Of a stretch of 64,000 nucleotides of DNA, positions 35,801 through 47,684 are shown piece by piece. Location of the stretch: positions 16,281,603-16,345,602 of the forward strand of contig JAVMKO010000001.1 of assembly GCA_032164245.1 (NCBI GenBank), written 5' to 3'. The first letter of the stretch is position 1; every line of letters begins with the position of its first letter. The stretch comes from Sternotherus odoratus (Eukaryota; Chordata; Testudines; Kinosternidae). The notes beneath the pieces were generated by a model, which made no database searches, was not told the DNA's origin, and saw only the letters and a program-made list of their open reading frames with translations. Position numbers and translations under genes: made by a program.

Positions 35801-37660
35801 GTATGTCAGACAAGCCTTTTCCCATATAGATCCCAATCAAATTTTGCACATTTTCCTCCTATGTCTCACTTCTATTGTTACCATTTATTAGGAGTCATAA
35901 ATTTCCTTCTGTTATTGTTCTTAACATGCAATATTATATACAAGTTTGCATGTCTTTAATAGATGTGGTTCCAAATCTATTTCTGTTTAGTACATCTGCA
36001 TTGGTCAGGAATGTCAGTAAAAGTTAAAAGTGCTTTAGTGGCTTGGACCAGTGCCCTGATTAGATGTAGAGGGATAGTTAAACACATCATCATTAAAGGT
36101 GTATCCTCTGCCTCAAGCTAACTCTATTAACTCCAAGTATAAAATCTGCTTGAGTGTGTTACCCTTCAGTTATAAGAGGAGGTTCAAATAATTTTTAGCA
36201 GCCTCAAATTGCACCTCAAAAAACCAGGCACCTTTAATTTAGGTGTCTAGCTTTAGGCACCCATTTTCGACAAAGACGTCCTTTGGATAGTACACTCCCT
36301 TCACACAGCAACCAGTTTTCAGATGTTTCATAGGCATCCAATAAAGCAGGACCTAGCTGGCAAATCCATTAAAGAGCAATGATCTTGTGAGGCTTTTAAT
36401 ATTGACTGGGGTGATGTATGTCTTCTTTAATCACCCTCTCTTCTCAGCCACATACAGATAGATATGAATGCACAGGGAAAAGGTGCCGAGATTATGAATG
36501 GTTATCAAGTGTTCTCCTTGCTCCAGGCAGCGGGGGAGGAAAAGGTGGAGATAATAGGTGGGGGGCAGTTCATTGGGTCCAGTCCTGTCCTCAGATACAT
36601 GGGTACAATCCCCAGTGAAGTAATGACTGAGCAAAGAGCTGAACCCTCCTAACTCCATTATGGAGGACTCATTCACTCCAGGACTTTAATACACCACCTC
36701 AGTCACCAGCAAGACCTGAGGGCTTCAATAAGCCTACGGTAATCTGGAGTTTTTTCCTCACAAATTGGCTTCTGACTTGCTAGTGATTGAATGAGATAAG
36801 TGGGTTTGATATCACTAAGGTTCTCTTGGTGACCTATTAAGTCTATTAAAAGTATTTACATTATGAAACAGCAGAGATTTTCTGCCTTGTTTGAATGAAT
36901 CCCTTGACTTTTTTGTTTGAAAACCACCTGATTGCCAGTCACACTTTTAAGTGTCTGATCTTCTCTCTGCCCACTTCTCAGGACATTTCCTTAGCTCAAA
37001 CTGTTCATAGTCTAGTTGAAGGTAGACAGATATTTTTCTGTCTTTATTTCTGATGTAAAAAGGGCCTAACTCCAGCTCCTAATGAATCACAACACACATT
37101 TATGCTATATAAAGAAAAATGCATCTGCTTTATGTTGCGAAGCACCTAAATTGCTTCTATACCTGGCATTATTATTTTTTTGAGTTCCAGTTCTACTTGT
37201 CTTGCTCAAATTTTCCTCACCATACACCTTAGAATGGATTTATTTCCATGGATTGGATTATAAAGTCCAATGTGCTCTACCTTCTTGATAGTTGATCATA
37301 GTTTTGGCAAAAACAAATTAGATTGGGTGTGAGTGTCTGTCTTCTGACATCTTTTTAATCATATTTTTTGCCAGGTTTGGTGGTTGAATATAATTCTACC
37401 ACAAAGATGTTAGTGATGCTAACCAGCACCAAGTCTGTTCCTCCTCCTAAGAGTTGCAGGGCAGCCACGTGGAATTCTCCTCCATATGCTCCCCTCACCC
37501 CCGCAATGTAGAATGTGATTGCTGAGATGGTGGCATAGAGTTCTCTTGAATCAGTACTAAAAGCACTATTCCAAAACTCAGAGGATCATGACTTTCCGCC
37601 CTTTCATCTACCTGATCATGTCTTCTGCAGTTTTGTTATAGGCATGTCAGTCCCAGCATC
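32866..37660. other. Unique non-coding DNA
   Basis: Nearly 5 kb with no recognised gene or well-defined transposon. Small decayed pieces occur: a GACTTTGGGGCAGGGACTGT stretch near 33848 like the tail of a tRNA-derived SINE, and AGGTGTCTAGCTTTAGGCAC near 36240. Confidence 0.5.
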
Positions 37661-37665
37661 TTAGA

Positions 37666-37812
37666 GAGAAAAGGTGGGTGAGATATCTTTTATTAGACCA
37701 GCTTCTGTTGGTGAGAGAGTCAAGCTTTTGAGGTGACACAAAGCTGAAGAAGCTTGTCTCTCTTACCAACAGAAGCTGCTCCAATAAAAGATATTGCTTC
37801 ACCCATCTTGTT
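37666..37812. repeat. Inverted repeat with about 65-bp arms
   Basis: The left arm (37666-37731) carries GGTGGGTGAGATATCTTTTA and CCAGCTTCTGTTGGTGAGAG. The right arm (37744-37812) carries the complements TCTTACCAACAGAAGCTGCT and CCAATAAAAGATATTGCTTC. The spacer is about 12 bp. The 'AATAAAAGATATTACCTCACCC' type word is widespread in amniote genomes; I suspect a Penelope-like or foldback source but cannot prove it. Confidence 0.8.
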
Positions 37813-40220
37813 AATCTGACCATGTCTTTGGTATTTAAGGACAGATTTTCAAAAGGATTACCAATATACTCTTAGTTTAAATCCATGCGACTTTGCATAT
37901 ACAAAATACTTACATGTGGAGATGGAATTTTATTTATACCTGTATGTTACTACTTTTTTGCACTAACATACAAATTACTACTTTATGCATTCACATATGC
38001 AGATAGAAATGAAGCCCAAGGGCAAGAGCTTCAGCTGGTGCAAATAGGGTAACTTGCTTTAAGATGGGTCTTCTTTTGGGATATAAAAATTATGATTCAT
38101 ATTCCATTAGCTGAGTATGGTTTAAGTATGTGGATCTAGGGAACTTGCCTTCAGAGACAAGGTAAAATATCTGCATTTCACTCATCTTCTTCAAATAGTT
38201 TCCTTAAATCCCAACTCCCATTGAAAGCTGAATACTAACCTCTTTTTCATGTACAGTCCAGATTTGATGTTACTTGCAGCATTAGTTCAAACACAAACAC
38301 AATCAATAGCTAAACGCATCAGTATCTATCTACTCAAACAGGAATAGGTCAGAAGCCACAATCAAGGGCTTCCTGAAATTTCCCACTTGCTTAAAATCCA
38401 GTTGCCAGTGACAAAAGTGCTAATAACATATAAAACGTTACAGTATTAAACAAGTACTGTTATGTAAATAACTATTAATAGCAGTGGTAAAAATAATCCT
38501 GTGGAAAATTGATAAAATGAAAATTATTTTCATCTACATTTGCCACAGAAAATTTTATTTAGTTGAAAAATCCAACTTTCTTTCCAAACACAGTTGACAG
38601 AAAAAATGTAAACCAGCCATAACTTTTGAGCCATCTATCAACAAACAAGGTCAAAGGGGTTTGTAAAGGCAGTATAGACTAGAATAAAAGCATCTTTCCC
38701 TGACGAATAGAGGGGGAAGATTGTCTTAATTAGTGAGCTCCATTGAGTAGATTTATTACATTCATTGAAGTTCAGGTTCTGGCAGCATCTGCTTTGGCAT
38801 GATAATAGCTACAACAATTTCATATGAACAGCTAAAACACCCAGAATCCAACAGAAAAACCAATGAAATATAATTGAGAGAGAGATGAGAAGAGTTCTTT
38901 ATCAAACTATGGTCTTCATCTGATCACAAATTAGTCCTAATTGGTTTTTCCCGTATGATAAATGCTACTTCATATCCTTATTCTACATACAGAAAAAGAA
39001 AGCATTTTTGTTGATCTTGTGTGTTATGTTTAAAATGAATTCATTAGCAGCTGTCAGCCCCAAGGAAAAGTGTCAACACTGATCAAGACAACATCTAAAG
39101 GTTTCATCTTACCTTCATTTATCTCCTGTCCCCAGAAGGTCTGAATCCATCAAACAGGAAACTCCAGGTAATGAGTGCTTTTGTCTTTTCTTTAAATATA
39201 TTTAGAATGTAGCTGCTCAGGCACGAATATTGGTTGAAAAATATCAGTGACACCTGTTCAGCTTTATTTATAAGAACAATGGGGGAGTTACAAGTCTAAA
39301 CTTTACTGTGTCTCTGTGTTACTGTTCCCATGAAATATTACTTCTCAACCATAATACTGATTTATTATGTCTACTATATAACATGTATTCTACTGTTCTA
39401 TAATATTGCAGAAAACTATGGTTTTTTTTCCCCCAAAGGGTATTTCTGAACAGAATGAGGCTGAACAGATATTTTAAAGGAGACGAGTGTTTTATGCAGA
39501 ATTCTGGTGAATTCATGAACCAGTCACCCTGAAGCACAACTGAATGTCATATACTCCATGGCTATCAATTAGTAGCATGGGACAATGCTATATTGAGATG
39601 ATTGTGCTAAAATACATTACCTTGTATTTGTTGTAATTAAAGAGGAGCTGAAATGAGTCTCAAAAATTTAAAGACATATAGGAGAAAGTACTGGTGCTCT
39701 CTGAGGACCCAATTCTGTAACATACTTAGTATCAGGCACACTGCCTACTACTGTACATTGTAGAACTAACCCTGATATACGTGGTTGCAGGATTGGGCCA
39801 TTAGCTCCCAAGTCATTTAGGGCCAAGTACTGACATCTTTACTCAGTTTTAAACTTACTGAAGTCCATGCGTGAAATTCTGGCCATACTGAAATCAATGG
39901 AAAGACTCAGGACTCAGGCTAGCAAATAAGGACCAATTCCTGAAGGCTTTATTAATTCAGGTAAAACTTCCATTGTGGCCAATTTGCGTTTTCCCTGAGT
40001 AACAAATGCAGGTTTTGTTCTTACATGTGTACATTACAGGCATAGCGTCCTTGATGTCAAAGGTCTCCCTAGCTTACCTGCTGAAATGGGACTTTGTGTT
40101 TCCTCTGCTACAGTTGATGATTTCACTAACACGTAAAGCAGAGCATAGGGAATGCAGCTGTGGGTGTCAGTGATGTTGCATGAGAAACCTGGACACCTGC
40201 ACTCAGACCTTGCAGCTACA
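37813..40220. other. Unique AT-rich non-coding DNA
   Basis: No gene or defined element. Possible old-repeat remnants lie at 39700-39910 (ATACTGAAATCAATGG). Confidence 0.5.
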
Positions 40221-40223
40221 AAC

Positions 40224-40460
40224 CTTTTCAGTTCTACTTTAAGAGTGACAACATTGTAGCCCTCTTAATGGTTGTTAATATAATCTTCTTTCTATCTGGG
40301 TGTGTATGTGTATATTATATATCATATAATACACACACACACACACACACGCACACATATATATACACATACACACACACACACACAGATAGAAAGAAGA
40401 TTATATTATTAACCATTAAGAGGGCTACATTGTTGTCACTCTTAAAGTAGAACTGAAAAG
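40224..40460. repeat. High-identity palindrome around CA/TA microsatellites
   Basis: The arms are 75 bp each, 40224-40298 and 40386-40460, starting CTTTTCAGTTCTACTTTAAG and ending with the complement. By eye they differ at about four positions (the GTTGTTAATA/TATTATTAAC region, and ACAATG against ACATTG). The 87-bp spacer holds TG, AT and CA repeats that can extend the stem (GTGTGTATGTGTATAT pairs with ATATACACATACACAC). No flanking duplication was found. Confidence 0.9.
40330..40386 (+). repeat. (CA)n microsatellite
   Basis: About eleven CA units from 40330, then GC, CACATATATATA, and another CA run ending at the right palindrome arm. Confidence 0.92.
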
Positions 40461-41493
40461 TATATACCCAACATCTCACCTCCGTTATATTCATTCACAG
40501 AAATCAGATGAATTTCTAGAAAAATCATGCACTGTTAAAACTCTACAACAAGTGTTTGGTGAATGGTAGTGGCCAAAAAAAGTCACTGGAATATACTGTC
40601 AAGATGGTCACAAAATGGTTTTTTTCCTGTGGAAAGATCAACTTTAACAGAGAACCAAATCCCATTTTCTTTTCAATAAAATACTATTTTAATGGAACAT
40701 TTTTGACTAGCCTTACTGTATAGATCAGTGGTTAGCACAATAAATACCACTGCACTCATGTCACAACTGGGCATTTAAAATATTTAAAGCAGTTTCACTT
40801 TTTATTCATTGTGGTAATTTTATTACATTTGCTTTTATCTTACTCTTATTCCACTAGAAATATAGCTCTCCCATAGTTTTATATGAAAGAATATTGGCTT
40901 ATGGCATCATTTTCCAGAGTTACTACATCATTAATTTCTGTATTTTAAAATATATGCCATGATCGTGGTTTCACCGAAACCTCTGACAAAACTCCCGTGA
41001 TGCAAAGGAACTGGGATTTTATACTACAAACTAACCTACATTTTCCCTGAATGTATCCATGTTTTACAATTTAACACTGAAGTAGCTGCAAAGGAAAATA
41101 CAGAATAGGAAGAAGCCATTCCACTTGTGGAAGGCACTTAGATATTGTGGCGATGAAGGTCATATTAGAACTGATAAAGAGAAATAAAGAGAAATAGAAC
41201 TTTGCTCTCTCCATTGTCAAAGAAAATTTATTCAGCAGAGCAGTGGCAAGCTATTCAACAGCAGCAATTTGGGAACATTTTGTAACACGGTCTCATGAAG
41301 GGTAGTCCGATTCTGCCACAGTTACCAACTCTGAGTAGTATCTTCTACCACAAGTATTGCCCTTGACATTACTAGATTGTTTCATAGACATCACTTGGAC
41401 TACTCAGGGAATAAGGTGCACACTCAACACATGAATAAAGGTGAAAGAATCACACATCCACAGTGTTCAGACTTCTAACCCCTGAGTAGAAAA

Positions 41494-41748
41494 TTAATTA
41501 ATTAATTTTGCCTGTCACCCCAGCTGGGGTATGGGCCACCAACCACAGATCTCTCCATTTCTGTTGTTGGTGTTTCTGTAGCAATTGGTTCCCTTACGGG
41601 GTGGAGTTGCTAGCCCCGCGCCCATGTTAAGCCTACAGCACCTGGTATTCCAAGGAGGTCTCCCATCCAAGTACTAGCCAGGCCCGACGACCCTGCTTAG
41701 CTTCCGAGATCAGACGGGATCAGGCGTGTTCAGGGTGGTTTAGCCGTA
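41494..41748 (-). mobile_element. 5S-rRNA-headed SINE, minus strand, 12-bp duplication
   Basis: CTGAGTAGAAAA occurs on both sides (41482-41493 and 41749-41760), a perfect 12-bp target duplication. On the minus strand the first 120 bp (41748 down to 41629) are a 5S rRNA sequence starting GTACGGCTAAACCACCCTGA and ending at TGCTGTAGGCTT. A SINE body follows (GGGAACCAATTGCTACAGAA, then GGCCCATACCCCAGCTGGGG) and a TTAA-rich tail at 41494-41508. It is Pol III transcribed by family logic and mobilised by a LINE in trans. The complete ends make this a SINE, not a functional 5S gene. Confidence 0.88.
41629..41748 (-). pseudogene. 5S rRNA-derived head of the SINE
   Basis: The length of 120 bp equals a normal 5S rRNA. 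The internal control elements are recognisable on the minus strand: the A-box region AAGCTAAGCAGGG and the C-box region TTGGATGGGAGAC. A few substitutions separate it from the vertebrate 5S consensus as I remember it. Confidence 0.85.
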
Positions 41749-41769
41749 CTGAGTAGAAAACATTTGAAG

Positions 41770-44700
41770 TAAAATAAGTTGCTAGGCACAGCGGTTGCCA
41801 GGAAAAAGTAAATATTTGTTAAGAGTTACTATACAACGGTATCAGAGATCCTGCATGTCCCCTCTATCCTTAAAATAATGGTGACCACTGTAGTTGATTC
41901 TCAAGCGAAACAGTTGAGTGCATCTTATTATACAAAAAATCCACTCTCCTTTTATAATCCTGAGTTATGCATCTGGGTATAATTTTTCCTTTGAATTCAG
42001 AAGTCTCTGGGAGAAGCATTGACTCTCTTAGGTGCTAAACAAAAATAAGGATATCAAACATGTTGTCACAAATACACACTGTCTTCCCCTGTGGGCCCAA
42101 CTTATTCATTCCAATATTGGTATTTGGAGGCAAAAGAAAATGTACCTCATGGCCAGAGTTACAATGTCATGGATCCAGTTTGCTAAGCAACACATAATTC
42201 CCTTGCTTTTGTTTAAAACCTGCTAACTCCATAGTACACATTTCACTATGGACAAATGATCCCCTTCTACTTTTTGCAGCTCTTAGTACTAGACCTGGAT
42301 AAGTCATGTGAATTTTTATATATTCATTCATTGGATCTTACATTACTTATCTGACAAAACATGTCTCTGAATAGTACGTTAACATCTTTTTTATATATGT
42401 AACACCTTTCCTTTTATTCCATATATTTAAATATTTATTTTTAAGCCAGTTCATTTGAAGATATTTACATAATTGGAGAGCAATTCAAATGGATTTGGAA
42501 ACAGTCCATTACATTTTGCTGACACTGTTGCTGCGTGGTGAGTTAAAGAAGACAGCTTCAGTATTACTGAACAGATTAATCTTAGTTTGCCCAATACTCT
42601 TTGTAGGAAGGGGGAAGAATGTATAAATCTGCTTATTGATCTGATCCTGAATTTTATAAATGAAAATGCACATTTACAATCATTGTGCTAAAATCTTCCC
42701 TTCTCTTCTTGTAAAATTCTTTCAGAAGAGATGATTAGCTTAGGAACAGCACTTGTAAGGCGAGTATAATATATGTTAACCTTATGCTGCTTTTCTCTGA
42801 AAGGTCTCTTTCATATTTATCAATTTTGCTAGGAAAGCATCCTGGTATAACTGGCTTTTTGTCAGGATCATTAGCCATTAACAGGTGGTCTGTGTAGACT
42901 ACATGTTTTTTAAAACATAACCCTCGTGCAGGAGTTGAGGACCACAAGAAAGTGCTATATAGAAGGTTACATTTAGAATGCTGCTTATAAGTGAAACACT
43001 ACTCCAGGGGATATTTAAGGAAAGCCAACAGTCTTAGGCAACAGTCATTAAGATGCTGCTCTGGAAATGGAACATAAACTGCACAGTCACTAAGTTCAGC
43101 TTAAAGCATACATAGATACTTTGTAGGTTAAAAAAAAAACACCTAATGAGGGTTAGCAAAACTGCAGTCATTTTCCTCTGCAAGAAAACATTTAGCATTT
43201 GGATCTGAATTTCTCATTTTGTCTACAGTATCACAAGGCAATAAAAAGTGTTTTTGATAATAGGCTGATTTTACAAGACAGACGCAACATTTTATTTCTT
43301 CTAATTTAGATTCTATTGTAATTATAAAACTGTTAGTTATAATAGCAGCATGGCTGGTAGTTATTTAAGAATTTATGCCATGTAATTTTGTTTTATTTTT
43401 TCGTTTTTACTTTCATAATATATATACTTAACACTCATTTGCAAATATTAGCCCTAATATCTAGGGCCTAAATAGCAATAATTACTAGATGACACAGTGG
43501 ATTCCATTTAAGCTGACATCTCAGTAACTTGACATAGGCATTACAGCTCTATTACATTGGAATCTAAATGGCACTTTATAAAAGAATGCTTTTTATATTT
43601 AGTTCAGCTGTTGATAAGAATAGGGAGGAAACCTGTGTGTGTGGCTGTCACTGTTTAAGAACAGCATGTGTGTCGTTCCTTAGACTTGCCTCATGACACG
43701 TAAAAGGAATCTTAGTAAGTTTTATATTCACACTGAAATTGGCAGGTGTGGGGAAGACATGCATTTATTTTTCTAGTATTAGTGTGCTTGGTAACTGACA
43801 CAAAAATATAAAATTAAAAGGCTTTTCCAGCTATTACATGCAATACTGAAGGCAACCACCATGATATATCCAGTGTATAATCCTATTCACTGGATAATAC
43901 CCCCGCCCCCCAAAAAATATTGGTCAGGCTATTGTAAACAATGCCTATGCTATGGTGCGGGGATGAGGGGTTAAGATCTTTTTTGTTTTGTTTACAATTA
44001 ATCATTCCTTTCTAATAAATACAAATAGATTTTTTCTTTAGATCACATATTCTAGAGTATACCATGATTACAATTAAGTTTTGACTGCCAGCTATTATAG
44101 AGTCTGTATATCATCACTGTCAGAGTCCTCACCAGCATGTGCCTTTTTGGAGATTTCCTGTGACACATATTGCTGGCGCAATGCTATCAGGAATTGTGGG
44201 AGGGGATGTCTTTGAACTTCCTCCTTTCTCATTTGATCTGGACACCTGCATCCTGGATGGTATCTCTCTATGTTCGTCATGACAGTTAATAGGAAACGGC
44301 AATCATATCTGAATCACTGAAAGTCCTGCTTTTCAAAAGGAAACAAGGGCAGGTCTCACTTGAGCGATAGCTCTATATGCTGTGGCATTTGAAAAAGCAA
44401 ATGACAATATTGCAGCTTGCGTAATTAGTGCGATACTACCAAAAGGCATATTTTCTTTCTATTTATTAGCTGTCTTTTGCAGAGAGCGGTAATTTGCTTT
44501 TAGATGACACCATCACAAAGAACATAACTATCACGCCTAATGCTTCACGTAGGACATACCACTGACTGCAGAATAATCCATCACTTTGCATGTCTGATTC
44601 CTGGTCCCTCGTGTTTTCTGATGTTGCTAAATGAGCCCAAGATTTTGTAGCAAAGGCAAAGCTGAGGTAGCCCATAAAACCAAGAAGCAAGTATAAAGAG

Positions 44701-46200
44701 GGCAAGGAGAAAACACACGACAGATGGGCAATGGCACTGACTTTCCCCTAAGAGGCCAATTGTAAATTGGGATGTATGTGCCGAGTGAACAGCAGAGACA
44801 GGTACGAAACAACACATTTGTCTGCCCTGGCAGCCTGAAATTTACCAGTAATAAAGCCACATGTCTAGTCAGGGAAAAATGTCAAGGTGACTGACACAGC
44901 AAATGACACCTGCCAAGACTATCTTCAATCATTCTCTCTAGGTTCGAATTCCATCATTGCTTCATGGTTTGAACACTGCACTTTCTTTCAGAGACGGAAG
45001 TTTGATTGATGGGGCACCAACTCTCCTTGTTATAACTGCGTCATCCCTCTAGAAGGCACTGAAGATTTTTTTTCAGTCTGTCATGAAATAATTCATTTTC
45101 TGATTATTAGAAAATAGCCGGCTCTTTCAGAACAAAGTTGAATTTTAAGCATGGCAATGGAGAAGAGTAGGAAGACAGACAAAAGCGGAGTACATGTTTC
45201 ATGCTAAATGAAACAGGAAATGGTGTCCCTAATATTTCTGAGCATGGGTTAGTCAGGCTTCCATCCTGTTAACGTTTGCAAGAGAAAAAAAATAAATAAC
45301 CCCATTCTCTCTGAATTACTGTTTATCTCAAGGAAAGTTCTTTTTCCAATGAAACAATATCTATTGAACATTTTAAAATACATCAGTAAAGTACAGTTCA
45401 CCTGCACTTTCTCTCTCTTTCCCACACAAAATCGCAACCTTTGATGTTTTTAATTACATCTGGTGATTGAGATAAAAGTGGATGACAGTCCTCATTTTAC
45501 ATATTGCACTGTTGTGGTTTTGATGCAATTTAATCTTAACCCACAGTAATAAACTTGCTCTCAGCAAACCTTTGAGAGTAACACACTGTTACTTTCTGAT
45601 AACAGTAACACAACATACTTGCCACACCTGAGACAAGAGTATCCTATTAAAGAAAAATGATGTAGCACAGCGAAGACTGAAAGTGGTGAAGTATATAAAA
45701 TCATTATTTACATTGCTTGTTTATATATCCTAGTCCTCTCCAGTTCAGAGGCAATCATGATGGATCTTTAATTGTGCTTAGCAAACACACATTAGGCAAG
45801 AATTTCAAACCCACAGGACTTCTATAAACACCTAATTGAAAGGGCCAGATTTGCAGAAGTACCCAGGACAATGGGATTAAGAACAATGCTGGAGTCCTGT
45901 TGGAAAAAACAAACAAACAACTGACTCAGTTAAGTGCCTAATTAGGTGTGAGCACTTCTAAAAAGTCTGACTATACAGACAAGCACACAGGTTTCATTTA
46001 AAGTTTGTAATTTGCTTTAGAGATATTTGTATTAGATATTTGAATGTACAGTAAGAGTTCTCAGTTTAGCTGTTTCCTTAATAATTTCATCACTATAGAT
46101 AATCCTTTTTTTGAGACATTCTGATTTCTGAATGCTTCCAAAAATCATTTGTTAAGCCACTGGGGAAGGGAAGAAAGATTTTTTGTGTACTTTCCTTCCT
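41770..46200. other. Long unique AT-rich stretch
   Basis: No transposon with definable ends and no recognised gene in over 4 kb, the longest such block in the right half. Minus-strand open frames at 44095-44280 and 44466-44860 are discussed elsewhere. The lack of repeats could reflect chance or constraint. Confidence 0.5.
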
Positions 46201-46471
46201 TTTAAGAACATAAGAAAGGCCATACTGGGTCAGACCAAAGGTCCATCCAGCCCGGTATCCTATCTACTGACAATGGCCAACGCCAAGTATCCCAGAGTGA
46301 GTGAACCTAACAGGTAATGATCAAGTGATCTCTCTCCTGCCATCCATCACCTGCCTCTGACAAACAGAGGCTAGGGATACCATTTCTTACCCATCCTGAC
46401 TAACAGCCATTAATGGACTTAACCTCCATGAATTTATCCAGTTCTCTTTTAAACCTGTTATAGTCTTAGGG

Positions 46472-46524
46472 GTACAGCTAAACCACCCTGAACACGCCCG
46501 ATCCCGTCTGATCTCGGAAGCTAA

Positions 46525-46560
<36 letters not shown>

Positions 46561-46705
46561 TTCCTGGGAATACCAGGTGCTGTAGGCTTAACATGGGTGT
46601 GGGGCTAGCAACTCCACCCCGTAAGGGAACCAATTGCTACTGAAACACCAACACCAGTTGGTGGCCCATACCCCGGCTGGGGCGTGACGGGGAAAGAGAA
46701 GAGAG
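46472..46705 (+). mobile_element. 5S-rRNA-headed SINE, plus strand, 12-bp duplication
   Basis: ATAGTCTTAGGG flanks both sides (46460-46471 and 46706-46717). The 5S head spans 46472-46589 (GTACAGCTAAACCACCCTGA to TGCTGTAGGCTT) with intact-looking AAGCTAAGCAGGG and TTGGATGGGAGAC control regions. The body carries GGGAACCAATTGCTACTGAA and GGCCCATACCCCGGCTGGGG, with a stretch of about 18 bp missing relative to the copy at 41494. Its 3' end is GGGGAAAGAGAAGAGAG instead of TTAA repeats. Confidence 0.9.
46510..46561 (+). promoter_or_regulatory. Internal Pol III control region of the 5S SINE
   Basis: The A-box region AAGCTAAGCAGGG and the C-box region TTGGATGGGAGAC of a type 1 Pol III promoter are preserved, so TFIIIA-dependent transcription is conceivable. 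This is inference from 5S gene biology. Confidence 0.5.
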
Positions 46706-46714
46706 ATAGTCTTA

Positions 46715-47004
46715 GGGTACGTCTTCACTACCCGCCGAATCGGCGGATAGCCATCGATCTTCTGGTGATCGATTTCTCGCGTCTTATGAAGACGCGAGAA
46801 ATCAATCGCTCGCAGCGCCCCCGTCGACTCCAGCTTGCCAGAAGGCTGGAGTCTGGAGTTGACGGGGGAGCGCGCCGCTGACTGCCGCTGCCATGAGGAC
46901 AGACGGTAAGTCAGCTGCAGATACGCAAACTTCAGCTACGTGATTCACGTAGCTGAAGTTGCGTATCTGCAGTCGATCTCCCCACCCCCAGTGAGGACCA
47001 CCCC
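46715..47004. mobile_element. Harbinger-like MITE with TTA duplication
   Basis: TTA occurs at 46712-46714 and 47005-47007. The ends are GGGTACGTCTTCACTACC and the imperfect inverse of GTGAGGACCACCCC. Two strong internal palindromes are present: TTTCTCGCGTCTT/AAGACGCGAGAAA at about 46771-46801, and CAGATACGCAAACTTCAGC mirrored by GCTGAAGTTGCGTATCTG at about 46917-46972. No ORF. The 5S SINE landed across its left edge. Confidence 0.82.
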
Positions 47005-47684
47005 TTAGCCTTCACAACCTCCTCAGGCAAGGAGTTCCACAGGTTGACTGTTCGCTGTGTGAAGAACAACTTCCTTTTATTTGTTTTAAACCTGCTGTCC
47101 ACTAATTTCATTGAGTGGCCTCTAGTTCTTATATTATGGGAACAATAACTTTTCCTTATTCACTTTCTCCACACAACTCATGATTTCATATACCTCTCTC
47201 ATATCACCCCTTAATCTCCTCTTTTCCAAGCTGAAAAGTCCTAGCCTCTTTAATCTGTCCTCATATAGGACCTGTTCCAAACCTCTAATCATTTTAGTTG
47301 TCCTCTGAATCTTTTCTAATGCCAGGATATCTTTTTTGAGATGAGGAGACCACATCTGTACACAGTATTCAAGATGTGGCCACACCATGGATTTATATAA
47401 GGGCAATAAGATATTCTCCATCTTATTCTCTATCCCTTTTAAAATTCATAACATCTTGTTTGCTTTTTTGACTGCCACTGCACACTGCGTGGCTGTCTTC
47501 ACAGAACTATCCGCAGTGACTCCAAGATCTTTTTCCTGATTAGTTGTAGCTAAATTAGCCCCCATTATCTTGTATATATACTTGGGGTTATTTTTTCCAA
47601 TGTGCATTACTTTATATTTATCCACATTATATTTCATTTGTCATTTTGTTGCCCAAACACTTAGTTTTGTGAGATCTTTTTCTC

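Larger units (their letters stand above)
46204..47680 (-). mobile_element. CR1-like LINE (GTTCTTATG type), split by two insertions
   Basis: On the minus strand, 47680-47005 encodes the same C-terminal ORF2 segment seen at 21316: KYNVDKYKVMHIGKNNPKY and TNQEKDLGVTADSSVKTA (47446-47637), then ENILLPLYKSMVWPHLEYC and MWSPHLKKDILALEKIQ (47134-47421). The 3' UTR continues at 46468-46204 and ends in CTTATGTTCTT. The two parts join at GTCTTA/TTAGCC, the place where the MITE and the 5S SINE sit. It has frameshifts near 47440 and 47140. Confidence 0.92.

Noticed and set aside
44466..44860. Three overlapping hydrophobic minus-strand frames suggestive of a membrane protein
   Set aside because: I compared them mentally with DRAM/TMEM150-type proteins but found no convincing motif order, and the frames would need frameshifts and a stop readthrough.
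44938..44960. tRNA B-box-like GGTTCGAATTCC
   Set aside because: No A box at the right distance and no cloverleaf arms around it.
46472..46589. Functional 5S rRNA gene
   Set aside because: It is fused to a SINE body, flanked by a target-site duplication and carries substitutions; it is a SINE head.
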